From contig WIDE01000014.1 in NCBI GenBank assembly GCA_015039315.1, positions 405,093-469,092 of the forward strand: DNA of 64,000 bases, given 5' to 3'. How positions within the stretch are numbered: the stretch's first letter is position 1; each line of letters starts with the position of its first letter. Of this stretch, positions 36,665 to 48,822 are shown piece after piece. This stretch comes from Clavulina sp. PMI_390 (Eukaryota > Basidiomycota > Agaricomycetes > Cantharellales > Hydnaceae). The notes beneath the pieces were generated by a model. It saw only the letters and a list, made by a program, of their open reading frames with translations, was not told where the DNA came from and made no database searches. The position numbers and the translations under genes are program-made.

Positions 36665-38077
36665 ATACTCACGGTCGTTTGTTATGTCCCACATTTGATC
36701 CACGTTGCTGTCAAGACTTGATGCCCCTTTTCTCGCTTTTACCTATTACTTCGCACAAGTTTGTATTCACAATGTATTGCGGACTTCTTTACTGCTATTA
36801 ATTCTGATCTGGGCCTGACTAGACTGCACTAGCTTTCGTTCGATTTTGTGGCGAATCCCACTGAAGCTCCAACATGATACTTCAGCACGATCCTGCTTGT
36901 TGGATCGACGGGTAGGTCCGCATTCGGCGGGGATTTGGATTAAGCACGGCAAAGGATTGAGTAGATAAATACAGAAGGTTAGCGAATAAGTCGTATTGGC
37001 ATCAGTGGCGAATCACGGGCTTCCTGGAGCTCAAGAGTCGCCAGGACTGTTCAGACCCGCCCTTGTGATTCCAACCCACATCAACAAGAATCCCTGGAGT
37101 GAGATCATTTGCGCTATAGTATATGGCTAAGTGTACCCGAGCTCTGCAGCAGAAAGGGTGCAGAAGCCCGAGGGGAGGGGGATCACGATCGTAGACTTTT
37201 CCGGACCACTCTCCCATCTTGCTGAAGGATGCGTTTCAACACCGGAAATGCGAATTGAAACGAAGAGCTATTATACTACCAAGATCTGCGTAACCGTCAT
37301 CGATCGCCTCGTCGTCAGTGGGGATGTGAACAAGAGTTCAATCAAAATATTTTTTGCGATGGCTCCGAAATGTTGCAAATCATGTTAATATTATCACACG
37401 AACACAAAGGCCACATTTGGGCGAATGGATGGACCGTTGTCCATTGGGCGAAAGCTCGGGATCACAGTAATTAGTACGAGCCTGTCAACTCTGGTATCGA
37501 GCACCTGGATTTTCTCCCGCGAATGAGAAGTTTCACGCTTATAATTGAGGAACCAGCTATTATCGGAGAATACTCAGGTTCACGAGCGCTCTAAATCTAT
37601 GTCGATAGGAGGTTCGTCTCCACCCCCTAACGAAAACACCGATCGGTTCTGCGAAGCTCGGTTATGGTGTCAATATGGGCCCAAATACGTTGCGCGTCAC
37701 CGCCGGAAGACGATCAGGGCCATGCAAAGCATGTCCAATCGATGAATATCTTCTTTTGAAGGGCGGGAGCAGAGGCCTGAGGCAAATCCCAGAGACGCAG
37801 ATGGCCGAGAAGAGACGATCGCGAGTTGCAAGGGGAGGGGGAATGAGTACTGGAGCAAAAAGTTAGTAGAGCCGTATTCATGTAAGCGTGGGGTCAGTGA
37901 GTGGGCAGCAGTCATAAATGGCAAGTATCGTCATTGATGGATGGGCATACAGAAGAGTAGAGGGTTACACATAAATCATTATACGGCAAGATGCTCAGTA
38001 AAGTGCCTGCATCTCAGAGGCGAATAGTCAGACGAAAATGACGAGATATCGGCTGGTATTGAGTCAATGGGCGCGGC
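36665..38077. other. Intergenic region, no gene recognised
   Basis: Between two convergent gene ends. Several short ORFs on both strands lack recognisable motifs, splice-linked partners or biased composition. I see no tRNA, repeat or transposon remnant. Confidence 0.45.
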
Positions 38078-39159
38078 TTAATCATAAGGTTCCGTATCAG
38101 GCTCATTTTTGGGAGGAGGAGATTGAGCAGAAGGCCATGAAGGTGTTGGAGGCCAATTTTGATTATAGTAGTATGGATGCTGTGGAATTGGGTTGTTTGG
38201 AGGGTTTGCAGGTAGGCCCACTAATACAAAGATCAGGGTTCTATTGCGTTAAAAATTCACATGGACGTTGACACACCATTAACGCGAGCCGAAGAGAGGG
38301 CTTGCTGAGGTAGTTGGCCAATTATAGTGGATTGCGAAGGCTCATAATGATTGGAAGTGGTCACGGGCAGGGAGGGGTACTGGGATGGAACTGATGGATA
38401 GAGATTTTGTTGGTAGGGTTGGAGGGAGGGAGGATATTGACTGGACGTCTGATAGTAGTCTGGCGGGGAGACCGGGACTGAATAGCCGATGGGGTCAATA
38501 AAAGGAAGAGGCTGAGCGGGAGACGGTCGTCCGCTCGTCCCGGCCCCAACAGATCCTCGTTCGTTGGGAATATGTGTGGCGATTGGGTGTGAGACTGGTC
38601 CTGCAGACGTGGAGGGATATCCCGAGGGCGGGGGAGGTGGGGTGCGACCGACCGAGAAACGAGGATCAATGTAGCCAGAGGGTGGAGCTATAATCCTCCC
38701 TTGAAGACGGTTTTGATCCTCTTCATACTCGCTATCTTCAACCATGTGGTGTTCGAGCGAGAGCGGTGGGGGACGATTCGATGACTCATAGTTTGCTCGT
38801 TTTGAGGTCCATTTCTTGATCTCGTCGGTCAGAGCCTTGAGGCGATTATCGTCCTAAAAAATGATTCCATATGATATCAGGTCATTGGCGCGAGAGGGAA
38901 GAAAATAAACTTGTCCTGATCACGTACCCTCATCCACTCATATCGGTCGTCTCGCCCTGCGAGGCATTGTATGTTAAGGCGGGCGCACATTCGACAGACA
39001 CCATTCTCGAAATCCTTGTCGCAGGCCTATATTGTATGGGTGGCCAGTTAGCAGATGCGCAGTAGCGTGAATATTTTGCGCGGGCGAGCGAGATGGTACC
39101 TTGTGCCTCACTCTGCAGGTCAAGCAACCGTCCTTTGTGCGGGTGCGCATCTGCATCAT
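38078..39159 (-). CDS. Zn(II)2Cys6 regulator, short form
   Basis: Four exons (39100-39159, 38928-39026, 38277-38853, 38078-38220), 879 nt, 292 residues. The zinc cluster is at the N-terminus. Cys residues at about 12, 15, 22, 31, 34 and 41 have the fungal C-x2-C-x6-C-x8-C-x2-C-x6-C spacing (GCLTCRVRHKACDKDF, then CRMCARLNIQC). It is followed by the motif DDRYEWMR, then a predicted helix DDNRLKALTDEIKKWTSKRA. The rest is Pro/Ser/Tyr-rich and disordered, and no fungal-specific transcription-factor middle region is visible. The last exon was found by frame closure and is not an ORF from its own ATG. Probable DNA-binding protein without a ligand-sensing domain. First of a tandem series. Confidence 0.85.
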
Positions 39160-40932
39160 CAAATGGTTGGAAGGAGAGAGGGAGAAGTGAAGTGGGAGGG
39201 ACTTTTGAGCTGGGAAAGTGGAATTCAAAACCTGGGCAAGCCAGATTTAAGAGGAGGCGAGGGTTGTGGTGGCCTTCGGTCCGGATATGGTGAGGTGACT
39301 TGCAGGACCCTCCATTGGAGTTTCATGCGCACTCGAGCACAACAGCAGGAAGATGTGGCTTGAGTGTAGATATTGACTGAGAAGGTTCGTCCATTAAGGT
39401 CCAGCAAGCTGGTCGGTGGTCCGGAAGAGATCAAGTCATACGGATGGGAGGAGGCCAGGCCTAGGCTTCCCGCCTGTCGTGGAAATGACAAGAAGCAGCC
39501 CGAAAGCGGAAACCCCTCGCCTCACCAGTGGAATTTGATTATTTTCGTGAGACTCATCTGATGTCTGCTGCAAGAAAGTGAAAAGGAGCAACCCTACCTC
39601 CTGGCTCTCCAAAATGGGTGACGGCGGAAATGCGGAATCCCGCCGTGTGAAGCGTACCGAGCTTGTTTGAGGGTGAATAGATCCTCACTCTCCCCCTCAG
39701 TGGATGCAGTACGGCAATCACTCGACGATAGATTAGGTCACTGATGACGCGTGGCCTATAATTTGCCATGCCTTGCTGCTGCTTCGTTAAAGCTAGTGGT
39801 CGTCCTGCGGGTAGACGGTGGAGCGATCGAGCGACGGGCCCGTGCCCTCGTTTCCGACCTCCCTTGTGAACCCATTATAATTTATAAATTGCGTTACGTC
39901 TGCCTCCGAATTATTCCATTGCTCGTGATGGGGGAGAGGCGGGTTGATCCTGAAATGGACGGTCGTCTCAGGGGACAAGAGCACAGATTTGGGATGGCGA
40001 ATCAGGCCTACGTCGCCATTCCCTCAATTAAATTTTGTGTGGTGGGAGTGTGCAAGATTCAGGCGCGGTCTATGGGCGCCCGGCAAAGAAGAGCGGTTAT
40101 GGGCATTGAGTAGTGCGACAATACCGTAACGGAAGAAGAAAGCCATTGAAAAACCCCCAGTTATCGATTATCGATAATGTTGGGAGCCGTACTAGTTAGG
40201 CTTTCATTTCCACTCCCACTTGTCGCGCTCAGATATGGGATGCTAGAAGGGATCAATTTTAGGTAGCTGGTGGCGGATCATGTGGCTTCCGCAACTAGGT
40301 GGTCCACATAATCAGCCCGGGCTGCCCATAGATGGCCAATACACATCCCATCAGCTTCTTCAAATGCACACACAACAAAGTGTCTTCTGCTGCTCAACCC
40401 AGATTGATTCCCTGCGTTTGGGGACGTTCTTGCAGCATCGATGGCCAGCCGTGACCGTGGACCGAGTAGCGCCGGGATTAGCCAAAGAGCAGTAAAGTAA
40501 GCCAGATGATATCAGAATCCAGTATGTTCTCGCAACTTGGCCTTGCGAATGTCGAAGGACTTCTGGAGCCAGAAGAATGTCATAATTGGATCGTGGGTGG
40601 CTACCGGCGATTGCCGCATCGCGTCCCTACATCCACCAGTAATGACATGGTGCAAAAAGAACATGGACTATTGCAACATGGGAGTATTTTACATCAATAG
40701 CAACAATAATCATGATTAAGAATGTTTGTACAAGCAAGTGTCCAAAATGTATAGAAGAAATTGAAGGAGAAGGGGCCATGTCTGTTGCATTTGACGAAAT
40801 GTGTGCTGAAAAATGCTGGCGTCTAGATAATGCCGGAAATCGACGACGTGAGGGCCACTAAGGCATCGAGGCAGAAATAAATAACGGTTCACAGGAGTAG
40901 GAATACAGAAGATGCTTACCTCGAGGCTGCGG
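39160..40932. other. Intergenic region in the regulator cluster
   Basis: No convincing gene. It contains the near-perfect palindrome at 40161-40177. Presumably promoter of the regulator starting at 39159 and 3' flank of the one ending at 40933. Confidence 0.4.
40161..40177. repeat. 17-base palindrome ttatcgat-t-atcgataa
   Basis: An eight-base arm repeats in inverted form around a single central base, with TATCGATA as core. It lies about 1 kb upstream of the regulator that starts at 39159. It could be a dimer binding site, but no factor is known to me. Confidence 0.5.
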
Positions 40933-42174
40933 CTATCGAGGGAACGGCGGGTGTGTGTACCAGCCATGAGGTTGTTGCACCGTAGTCGTGGCCTGAGTAT
41001 TAGACCCGTAGCTGGTGCCTCGAGGCTCAGATGCACCGCTGACAGGTGTGAGGTCTGTCGATGTATCCTGAGAATAATAATTCGGCGATGGAAGTGATTG
41101 GTCTCCCCAATACGGACTTCCATCCTCAAAGCTACTTGTTGTTGAGAGAATTGACGCCGCATAGGGAGATTCCGGGGATAGAAGCGATGGGGACCATCCA
41201 TGAGGGTCGAATGGATCAGGCGGCATCAGCGAAGACCATCCGGCCATGAATTCTAACAATCCTTGTTGTCAATGATTCTCCTCGCCAGGTGGGAGACAGA
41301 GTGAGGACTCACCGTGTGCTTCATGGCTCCCTCCCTGCGCGTCAGTAATGATCATGAGAGGATTTTGGGCTAATGTTTCGTATGACTGAGTCGAATGGGA
41401 TATAGGACTTCCTATTTGTTGGGTGGCATAATGACTAGGGGCAGGCCGCACACTGCCTCGACTTGACGCGAATCCCAATGGGGCCATCGCACTCGACTCA
41501 AGCATCGACGGCGTCGTCGACTGGTAAGCATTCATAATAGGCGGAGGACGGCCACCTCGCCGAGGAGCAGCCGCTGTTGTCCGCGATGACACGTGGTAAG
41601 CAGGTGATGGCTCCATTAGCGACGGCGAAAGTCCCAGGTGAGGCACAGGGCTTGCTTGGGCACTCGACAGCGAAGTTACTGGACTCATGGACCTCGAGCT
41701 TCGTGTCGACGCAGAGATTGTGGACGTGAGACTACGTGACCTTCGGTGGTCCGTTGGTGACAGGCTTTCTACTACCGAAGTCTGCCAAGTGAGAGACGAT
41801 GATGGTGTATAATGCTCCCATAAGTGACGCAGAGATAGGGGAGGATCGTTTGCATATGATGCAGGCGATTCCTTCATACGATCCTTGATCCAACGTCCTA
41901 GAATTTGGCGCGCTTCCTGAGAGAGACCCGGACGCTAAGGGGTTCAATAGAAATTCAGAAAATGCTGGCGAAAAACAAAGAAGTGCACAAGTAGACATAC
42001 TCGGGGTCGATCCTCGTTGCTGCCCATGCACTCGATGTTGAACCGTTCACAATCATCGCAGCGCGCGTCACTTGGGTTCAGCTTTGTGCATTTCTTTTTT
42101 CGGAACCGGCATGGCCAGCAGCCAGTAGTGCCTCGAATGGTGCGAGGATTGATATAATTATCTTGACCCGACAT
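40933..42174 (-). CDS. Zn(II)2Cys6 regulator
   Basis: Three exons (42001-42174, 41313-41934, 40933-41261), 1125 nt, 374 residues. Cysteines at about 19, 22, 29, 39, 42 and 49 (GCWPCRFRKKKC, then CDDCERFNIEC) form a canonical binuclear zinc cluster with a basic loop. The second exon starts RPGLSQEARQILGRWIKD, a predicted helix also seen in related fungal regulators. The remainder is Ser/Pro/Thr-rich and disordered, ending in a Tyr/Pro/Ser-rich tail. No fungal-specific transcription-factor middle domain is visible. It is on the same strand as its neighbours on both sides. Confidence 0.85.
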
Positions 42175-43031
42175 CTTACGCAGATGATGGTAAGCTGTTA
42201 AAAAGATGGCCAAGAGAGACGAATGGTTGTGTGGAAGGTTCAGGGCGCTGTGAGGGGGCTGTCCAAGAGCACAGCCAACGCCTGCGCAATTGTATAACCG
42301 TGAACGAGTTACGAAAAGCGATGCACCGAGCTTGAATGTGGGAACTGGGATTGCTTCCGACAAAAAGTCTTAGATGAGACGCTTCGGAGCCAACGACACA
42401 TATCCCATCCCGAGCTCACTCGTATCTTGAGAATGCAGAAAGTTCGCAGACGACACAGACGACGAGCTCGAAGCTGGCTCGATGAGTCAATTCGGCAAGC
42501 ATTAGTAACGACATCGACCGGACTTTTGGCAAGCTGTGCAGGAAATGTGTGGCACCCTATCCGGCTCCGAAAGCTGTGCACAACTGTGCAATTCAATTCT
42601 CCGCACGCTTTGTCTTCTCGTGCTTATGATGAGTACGAACCATATGGAGTGGGATTATGCACAGTGTACTTTAAGATAGACTAGCGACGGGAGAAATGTG
42701 GAAAGTCAAGAAAGGATCAGTCACATGGTGACATAGAACCTCATTGAACGGGATTTACGGGACCGCTAACAATGGTAGGCCTCAAAACTTATGGAACATG
42801 GCGTTGAGGGCAGCACGAGAGGGAAGACTCAAGCACAACGACTGAAGGTGCCTCGGCCCGGTTGCTTGGCTGGCAGGGGTAAGAGAGCTGTCATAGTGGT
42901 CAACAACATCCACCGAAACAATCACCAGTCGCGGTGAATGTCGCTTCGGATAGAACGTCAGGTGAATCGCCGGAGAACAATAGCATTTGAGCGTGGAGTA
43001 GAGTGCTTGGCGGCTGTGTAACGTCATCGAG
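42175..43031. other. Intergenic region in the regulator cluster
   Basis: Promoter of the regulator starting at 42174 and 3' flank of the next gene. Only short shadow-like ORFs. Confidence 0.4.
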
Positions 43032-45068
43032 CTAATTCGGCCAGTTGGCAACCGCATAGGTAGACAAGGTGGGGAAACCCGATGCGGTCAAGTATGGATG
43101 GAGATCCGTTGTGGGAGCCCCATGAGAGACTCCACCAGCGCGAATAATCCATATACCGGATTCCAGCGCATCGTGCTCGCTTGTAGCAGCGTCAAGGTTG
43201 TCACTATGGACAAGATGTCCGGGCTGACATCCTATTCTTGGGACAGATGTTTTGGTAGAAGTTGTGGGATTGGATTCTGCATCATAGAATGATGAGGATA
43301 TTGGATCGTCCTTAGCTGTTCCCATGTTAGGAGCGGAGGGAGGTTTTCGAGGATTTGTGGCACTGAGATCGAGGCTGGATCATTCTATGGGCCATAGGCT
43401 GTCTCAATCTAAAGAACATAATATTAAATGAGCTATAGGGGGTGGTGATTTTGCCAAAACGATCGTACCTGTGGTGAGTATTTGGGGTGCCTAGCGCTCC
43501 ATTCGTACGTTCTGAGTGGCTCTCAGAATGTTTGTCGTACGATCTGCCGACTACACCTACGCAGGAGGATTCTTCCGGGTAGCCAGGCTGACGAGAAGTA
43601 TTGGTATCGGAATACACATCTGGAAGTGTCATTTTGAGGCCTTCAAGGATAGGTGAATCGGGTTGAATGCAGTCGCTCTGCGAGTGGACTTGAAGTTGTT
43701 AAGCATAATGAACGTGTGAATGCAATTGGGCGGTGGACAGTGAGAATCCCGGATTCTCCATCATCCCACTGGTACAATCGAAAGTTCGGTCTGCAACATG
43801 AAGTTGCGCGGCAGAGAGAGATGGTCCAGCGCCGATGATTTGTGCGTGGGTTTGGAAATGCTGAAGATATGAAGGTGTCGAATGTTGAGGTTCTTGTACA
43901 ACTTCATGCCACTGACGACATATAATTGGTCAGATCGAAGGTCTCCCTTCAGATGCTGCTCATGGTTACGGCTTGGTGAGCGCTCGAGGAAGGATTTGTA
44001 GTGCCAAAACGACTCACCGGCTGGGTGTAAGGTGGATAGATGATCCCCCCGTGTAGTTGAAGCGAGCGCGTTCGCCGTGGGGATTACAGGCTCGGAATCC
44101 CAGCCTAATATATTGATAGGGTAGGACTTCTTGATATGGTCTAAAGAAGTGAGCTCGCTGTCAGGAGGAGCGTAAGGGTGACGTTGTAGGTGCCAAAGTT
44201 GCTGGCGAGAAGCGCACACGCAGAGATCCAGGTCTGGCAGAAGGGTATCCTCAATCCAGGTGGAACTACTCAATGGCGCAGAAATCCTCACTCCTAAGTT
44301 TGAGAGGGGCAGAGGTAGAGCGCCATCAGCTGAGCAAAGGGCAGAGGAAAAATCGATAGAGTCTGGGTGGGGGCAACGGCGGACAAGGCAGACCAAATTC
44401 AGGGCCAGACAACTGGAGCGACCAGGGGCGATCTTACCATTTCCAACCAATGCGAACCTGGCCACATCCTGAGAGTCATTCTGATCGACCATATCTTCTT
44501 CGCACTCCAAATGACTCGAGACGGAAGCAGGGATCTTTGGCTAAGGAAAGGTCATCCAAGGTCCCGTGAAATGTGTAGGAATAGCGAGCAGGCTCCTGCC
44601 TGTTTCCAATGTGCCCCCATAGGATCTCAACGCTGCTAGAATATTGGCTAGTCGGGGGCAGCAAGCTGAACATGGAGAAGTCCCGAAAGTCGAGCCAATG
44701 CTCACCTAGTATGCTAGTGAGTCGCCGTGAAATCGCAGTGGAGAGATCGCCGCTTCCTATGGGCAGTCTAATAGGCCGAGAGTTGTTTGTATCTTCTCAA
44801 TGGATCCAATCAGGGTCTCCTTAATGCTCTACATAAGTTAAAGTCTATTGAGACCAGGGGGAATTAAGGGCGATGAATAGAAGAAAAGCGAGCGTACCTC
44901 CCTTCAAGGATCATGTATTAGAGAGCTTCCATGATGAAACCGGCGCAATTTCTGGCAGGTTGCGCACCCAAATCCGTCAAGGCTGGGCATGAGGCACCTT
45001 TTCTGTGCTAAGCGGCAGTTCAGGCCCCAGCTCGTCTTTCTGAGATGAGGTTTCCGCTCCAAGTCCAT
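43032..45068 (-). pseudogene. Degenerate Zn(II)2Cys6 regulator (possible pseudogene)
   Basis: The first coding segment, from an ATG at 45068, reads TSWGLNCRLAQKRC and then CATCQKLRRFHH. This has the layout of a binuclear zinc cluster but with Gly where the first Cys belongs and His where the sixth Cys belongs. The frame meets a TGA just before the next good GT donor (about 44897), so this exon is broken unless an unseen donor is used. Further segments look coding: ETLIGSIEKIQTTLGLLD near 44800, a 249-codon open stretch at 43761-44510 (HLQRHPYAPPDSELTSLDHIK), and the end at 43032 (TLSTYAVANWPN). I could not join them into one clean frame. Position and strand fit the tandem regulator series, so a decaying member is the best reading. 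A functional divergent protein remains possible. Confidence 0.45.
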
Positions 45069-45883
45069 AGGACCCGTGGACAAAGTATGGATCGGCCGAA
45101 TATTGACAAGAATGAGGTGTCGTCAAGTTGTCCCACGCCTAGCGTAGTGAATTAGTCGTCTTAGACGATCGAGGGTACCAAAAAATGGCTAAAACCTGTT
45201 GACATCTCAATATTTGACTACCTATTTGTCGAGAGTTGATAAAATAGAACGACAACCTGTTTGGTATATGGAATTAGAGTAACGTTTGTGAAGAAAGGCC
45301 ATGGCACATCACCTCGAGGTCCAACAGGGAGGACCATTTTGTTAGAGTACAAAGACCTCGTTAGAGTCCACTAAGTTGTGAACCAGCCATTGCGACGTAA
45401 CAAATGATGGGGTAAATCGATGTTTGTGGGCGAATCATATTACCCACCCCACTTAATCATCGGCCAAATTACGAGATCTCCCAGTCGAATCTGCGGGAAG
45501 CCGACAAAGGTCCCTGTCGGTTTCCAAGCCTCCCTGTCCAGTCGCCAGAGGTCGCTCATAGCGACATCCCACAGTTTTTCGGCGGCGGCCGTCGATCTTA
45601 TGGCAGGCGGATATGGAAGGTAGTTTCATTTGCTATACAATATGTCTGCAGGGTGTGGGCTTATGGTGAGAGTGCTTGACAGCTCTTCCGCATTAAGACT
45701 CGACGTGATAAAGGGGAGTACAGCGGAAACGAAGAAGTGGGATGATTAGGAAATGGCATGTGGTAAGGTATGGTGTGAGAAATACGAAAGGGATAAAAAA
45801 AAATGTCAAGAAGGCCGAAGGAGATCCTTTTTGGGAACTAATATGGCAGGGCGAAAAGATAGATGGGGCACAAAATTCATACG
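45069..45883. other. Intergenic region in the regulator cluster
   Basis: Between the degenerate regulator and the next minus-strand regulator. No gene or repeat recognised. Confidence 0.4.
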
Positions 45884-47992
45884 TCACTCGCGAAAGTCCT
45901 CATCAGGAACAGGGGCCTCGAGGCTAAGCAGGCGAATATCACGCCCAGCTATTGGGTTCCCTGCTAACGTATCCAAATCAGCGAGCCACAAAAGTGGACG
46001 CACTTCAAGTACTAGCACTCACCATCAGAATCTTGGGCGAAAAAGCTGGCTGGAGACCCGTGGTAAAACCGATGCGCTGAAGCAAAATGTGAATCTGCGA
46101 CTGTAAGTCCCCGACTTGGTTCGGTGACCTGCTGATGGGGTGCAATGCCGTCCCGAGCAAACTGTAGAGGGAGCGCCGCTCCTGGCTGTCGGTAGTACCC
46201 AAACGTCGAGACCAAATCGTCGACCGCTGAGATTGGGGAAGAACTCGACCCATGTAATAATGATGGTGCTATTGTCCTGGCTGTGGAAGGAAGGCGGCAA
46301 TCAGACCACGCTATAGTTGGCGTTTGGAGGGAAATTCACCGTGGGGAGCGGGCGGGGAGGGTGAAGCTGATGAGCTTGAACTTGACGCAGAGTTGAGCCC
46401 GTCAGTACTGTTTTCTTGCCGCCAACGCACAAGATCTTGAGGAGTTCGGGGAAGCCCAACAAGGTTCCGCAGTGATGAGACTACATTCGGGCTCAGTGGA
46501 GCGGCGGACGAGTGGCGAAAGTGGTTCGACCATTCAGGCTCTTTTAAGCTCTGCTGCGGGGCTTGTGCTAGTCTATACTCTGGATAGTGGGGACCGAGAA
46601 CACTGGAGGGGATTGCTGGTGAATAGAAGCCATTATCGACGTCATTGACTCCACCGACTTGACGGGCTAGTCAGTAAGGGGGAATCAAAATGACCAATCG
46701 AGAACCTACACGTAGTATGGGGTCGCGAGAAGGTAGATGCAATTTCTGTCGTGAATTGGCCTCGGGTTTTAGGTCAGCTCGAGAGGGACAATCAATGAGG
46801 GGCAGCTTACCAGGGCTTCGCGGCGATGGGGCCAATGCGTCGCGCCGACGCAGGGACACAGCCACGGGAGCACTCGCGGAGTCAGTAAGGGAGGGGCGGT
46901 GTACAAATGGGTTTGGTCGAACACGGGCTTGAGAGCAATGAGCATGAGTAATAATAAGTTCGAGGGAGGTTCTCACCAATTGTCGCTGCATCATCAGTAG
47001 AAGAGCCAAGAGGCGATTCGCATGTGCCCTGCTCTGGAGGAGCATAGGCGTGGGACTGTCTGGCGTGCTGCTGCCGTGAGGTGCGGGTAGGGGGTAGCAA
47101 GATAGTTGTTTGGGAAGAATTCTCTTGTGTGCTAACGGGGGAGGATGTGCCACTTCGGGGAGGTGGAGGGGAGACCTGAGAAAGGCGCTGACGTCGCCTC
47201 CTACCAGATGGTTGCGCGGCTACAGGTAAACTTGAAAGACCACCTTGATGGTGTGATGAGTTTGTGTTCACGACGTCGATGACACCCAACCCAATGATGC
47301 GTTCTAAAGAGACCGGCTCGTTGATCAGGGTAGGGAGAGGGACGTTCCCGCAATCGCATTCTATGCAATAGTCGACGAAAGTTAATTTCGTGATCTTCCC
47401 AATCGATGAAGGGTGGAAATTGCTTACTTGGCGACCGTCCGTCTCCGTCACGGGCTCCTTTGGACGGTTTGGATGGTTTGGACGCTGTGGCCCAATGGGC
47501 TTGCCATTTAAGAACCCTAAATTGCTCTTCTTCTTCTGGTGTGAGGTCTGTCGAAAGGTCGGGATCGTGGAATTGGGAGAGGTCAAGCTGCATGTCGCGT
47601 GGTGCTTGCTTTGTGAACGTATACCACAACGCGCACATCGCCTGGCATAGATGCAATCGATGCTGGGCAGCCCAAAAGAACCCAATTCGTGCCATTAGTA
47701 CCCGAGGTAGTCACGAGCAGCAAAAGTTGGGAGGTGAAGTTACCGAGGAACGACTAAGCCATCCAGATGCACGACCAGGGTAGAAATCACAACGAATCTG
47801 ATTGTCGATACACCCTTTGCATGGCTCTCCTGCATCGGCATTCCCGCTGCACTTCTTACGGCGCACGCGGCAGCCTAGGCAGCCCTGAGAGTCGCGAGCA
47901 CTGGATAGGGCAGGGAGTGGATTTGGCTCATCGTAGAGAGATGTGCCGCTGGAAGCCGTCTGCAAACGGCTGTGACGTTCAGCGCGAGGCAT
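45884..47992 (-). CDS. Zn(II)2Cys6 regulator
   Basis: Starts MPRAERHSRLQ at 47992. Cysteines at about 38, 41, 48, 58, 61 and 68 (GCLGCRVRRKKC, then CKGCIDNQIRC) form the zinc cluster, followed by the motif ASGWLSRSS. The next exons encode a segment with DLTPEEEEQFRVLKWQAHWAT, a long Arg/Ser/Pro-rich part, and then GVNDVDNGFYSPAIPSSVLG and DDLVSTFGYYRQPGAALPL. The last exon was found by frame closure: after an intron from 46019 to about 45962 the frame reads GNPIAGRDIRLLSLEAPVPD and stops at 45884. Some middle exon borders (46670-46900) are approximate. No classical fungal-specific transcription-factor domain is visible. Confidence 0.78.
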
Positions 47993-48822
47993 GGTGAGGT
48001 GATGGACGAGGCCAAAGCGCGTCTAGGTGGCACATAAGTAGTAGGTCCAGAGCCACATAATTGGCGCCGTATTATAAGGACATTCATGGTGCAGTCACCG
48101 CCAGCTGTTGCATTCTGAATTGGCGATCCCATCAGAATAGGACTTAACGAGGGCCACTGAATCTCACGACACTCCCGCCCTCGGGGCCGGGGAGCACCAT
48201 TCAATGGGCCTGGGCAAACTGCCGAAATTGAGGTGATGACACCGTGATGGAAAGTTGACGCGAAGCCAGCATTCATTTGTGTATGCAAAAGAATTTCAAG
48301 GGAGCTTGGGAAACGCAGCCAACTTGCAAGCCCAAGGTTTGTAGCTGAGAGTCATCCTATGGTACTGTCGAAACTTTGCACCCCCTCAGCAGGCGATGTT
48401 GGACTGACAAAGATACGCGCAGGCTATTGCACAAACAAACGGACTCTGCCGTTTCCCACGCGCAACAAAGGCACTTCGTCATGAAAAATTGCCGACCGCG
48501 AAGATCGAGAGATCGAAGAGATCGCCAAAACGGAACTTGAGAACCGAGATAGAATACTAATCGTATTGTAATGATTCGCCTAATTCATGAGCATAAAGTC
48601 GTGGCTCGTCTAACTATGGTCGTAAATAGACATGCGAAGGGTCATGATAGGAATGATCTATGCGCTACAGAAGAAGAAGTCCATGCGAAGAATAGTCCGA
48701 AAGCGACTAAAATGTGACTAGGGGCGACTGGTAGTGTAAATGATGGTAAGAGAGGTGTGTCCAATAAGCTGTCCTGGAGAAACGGTCGTGTTGAGGGCAT
48801 GCGCGAGTGTTGAGAGATCGAC
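47993..48822. other. Intergenic region in the regulator cluster
   Basis: Promoter of the regulator at 47992 and 3' flank of the next one. No gene seen. Confidence 0.4.

Noticed and set aside
38257..38745. Stop at 38257 as the end of the regulator
   Set aside because: A good donor (gtgtgt) lies just before it, and splicing to 38220 continues in a Pro/Tyr-rich frame with a total length divisible by three.
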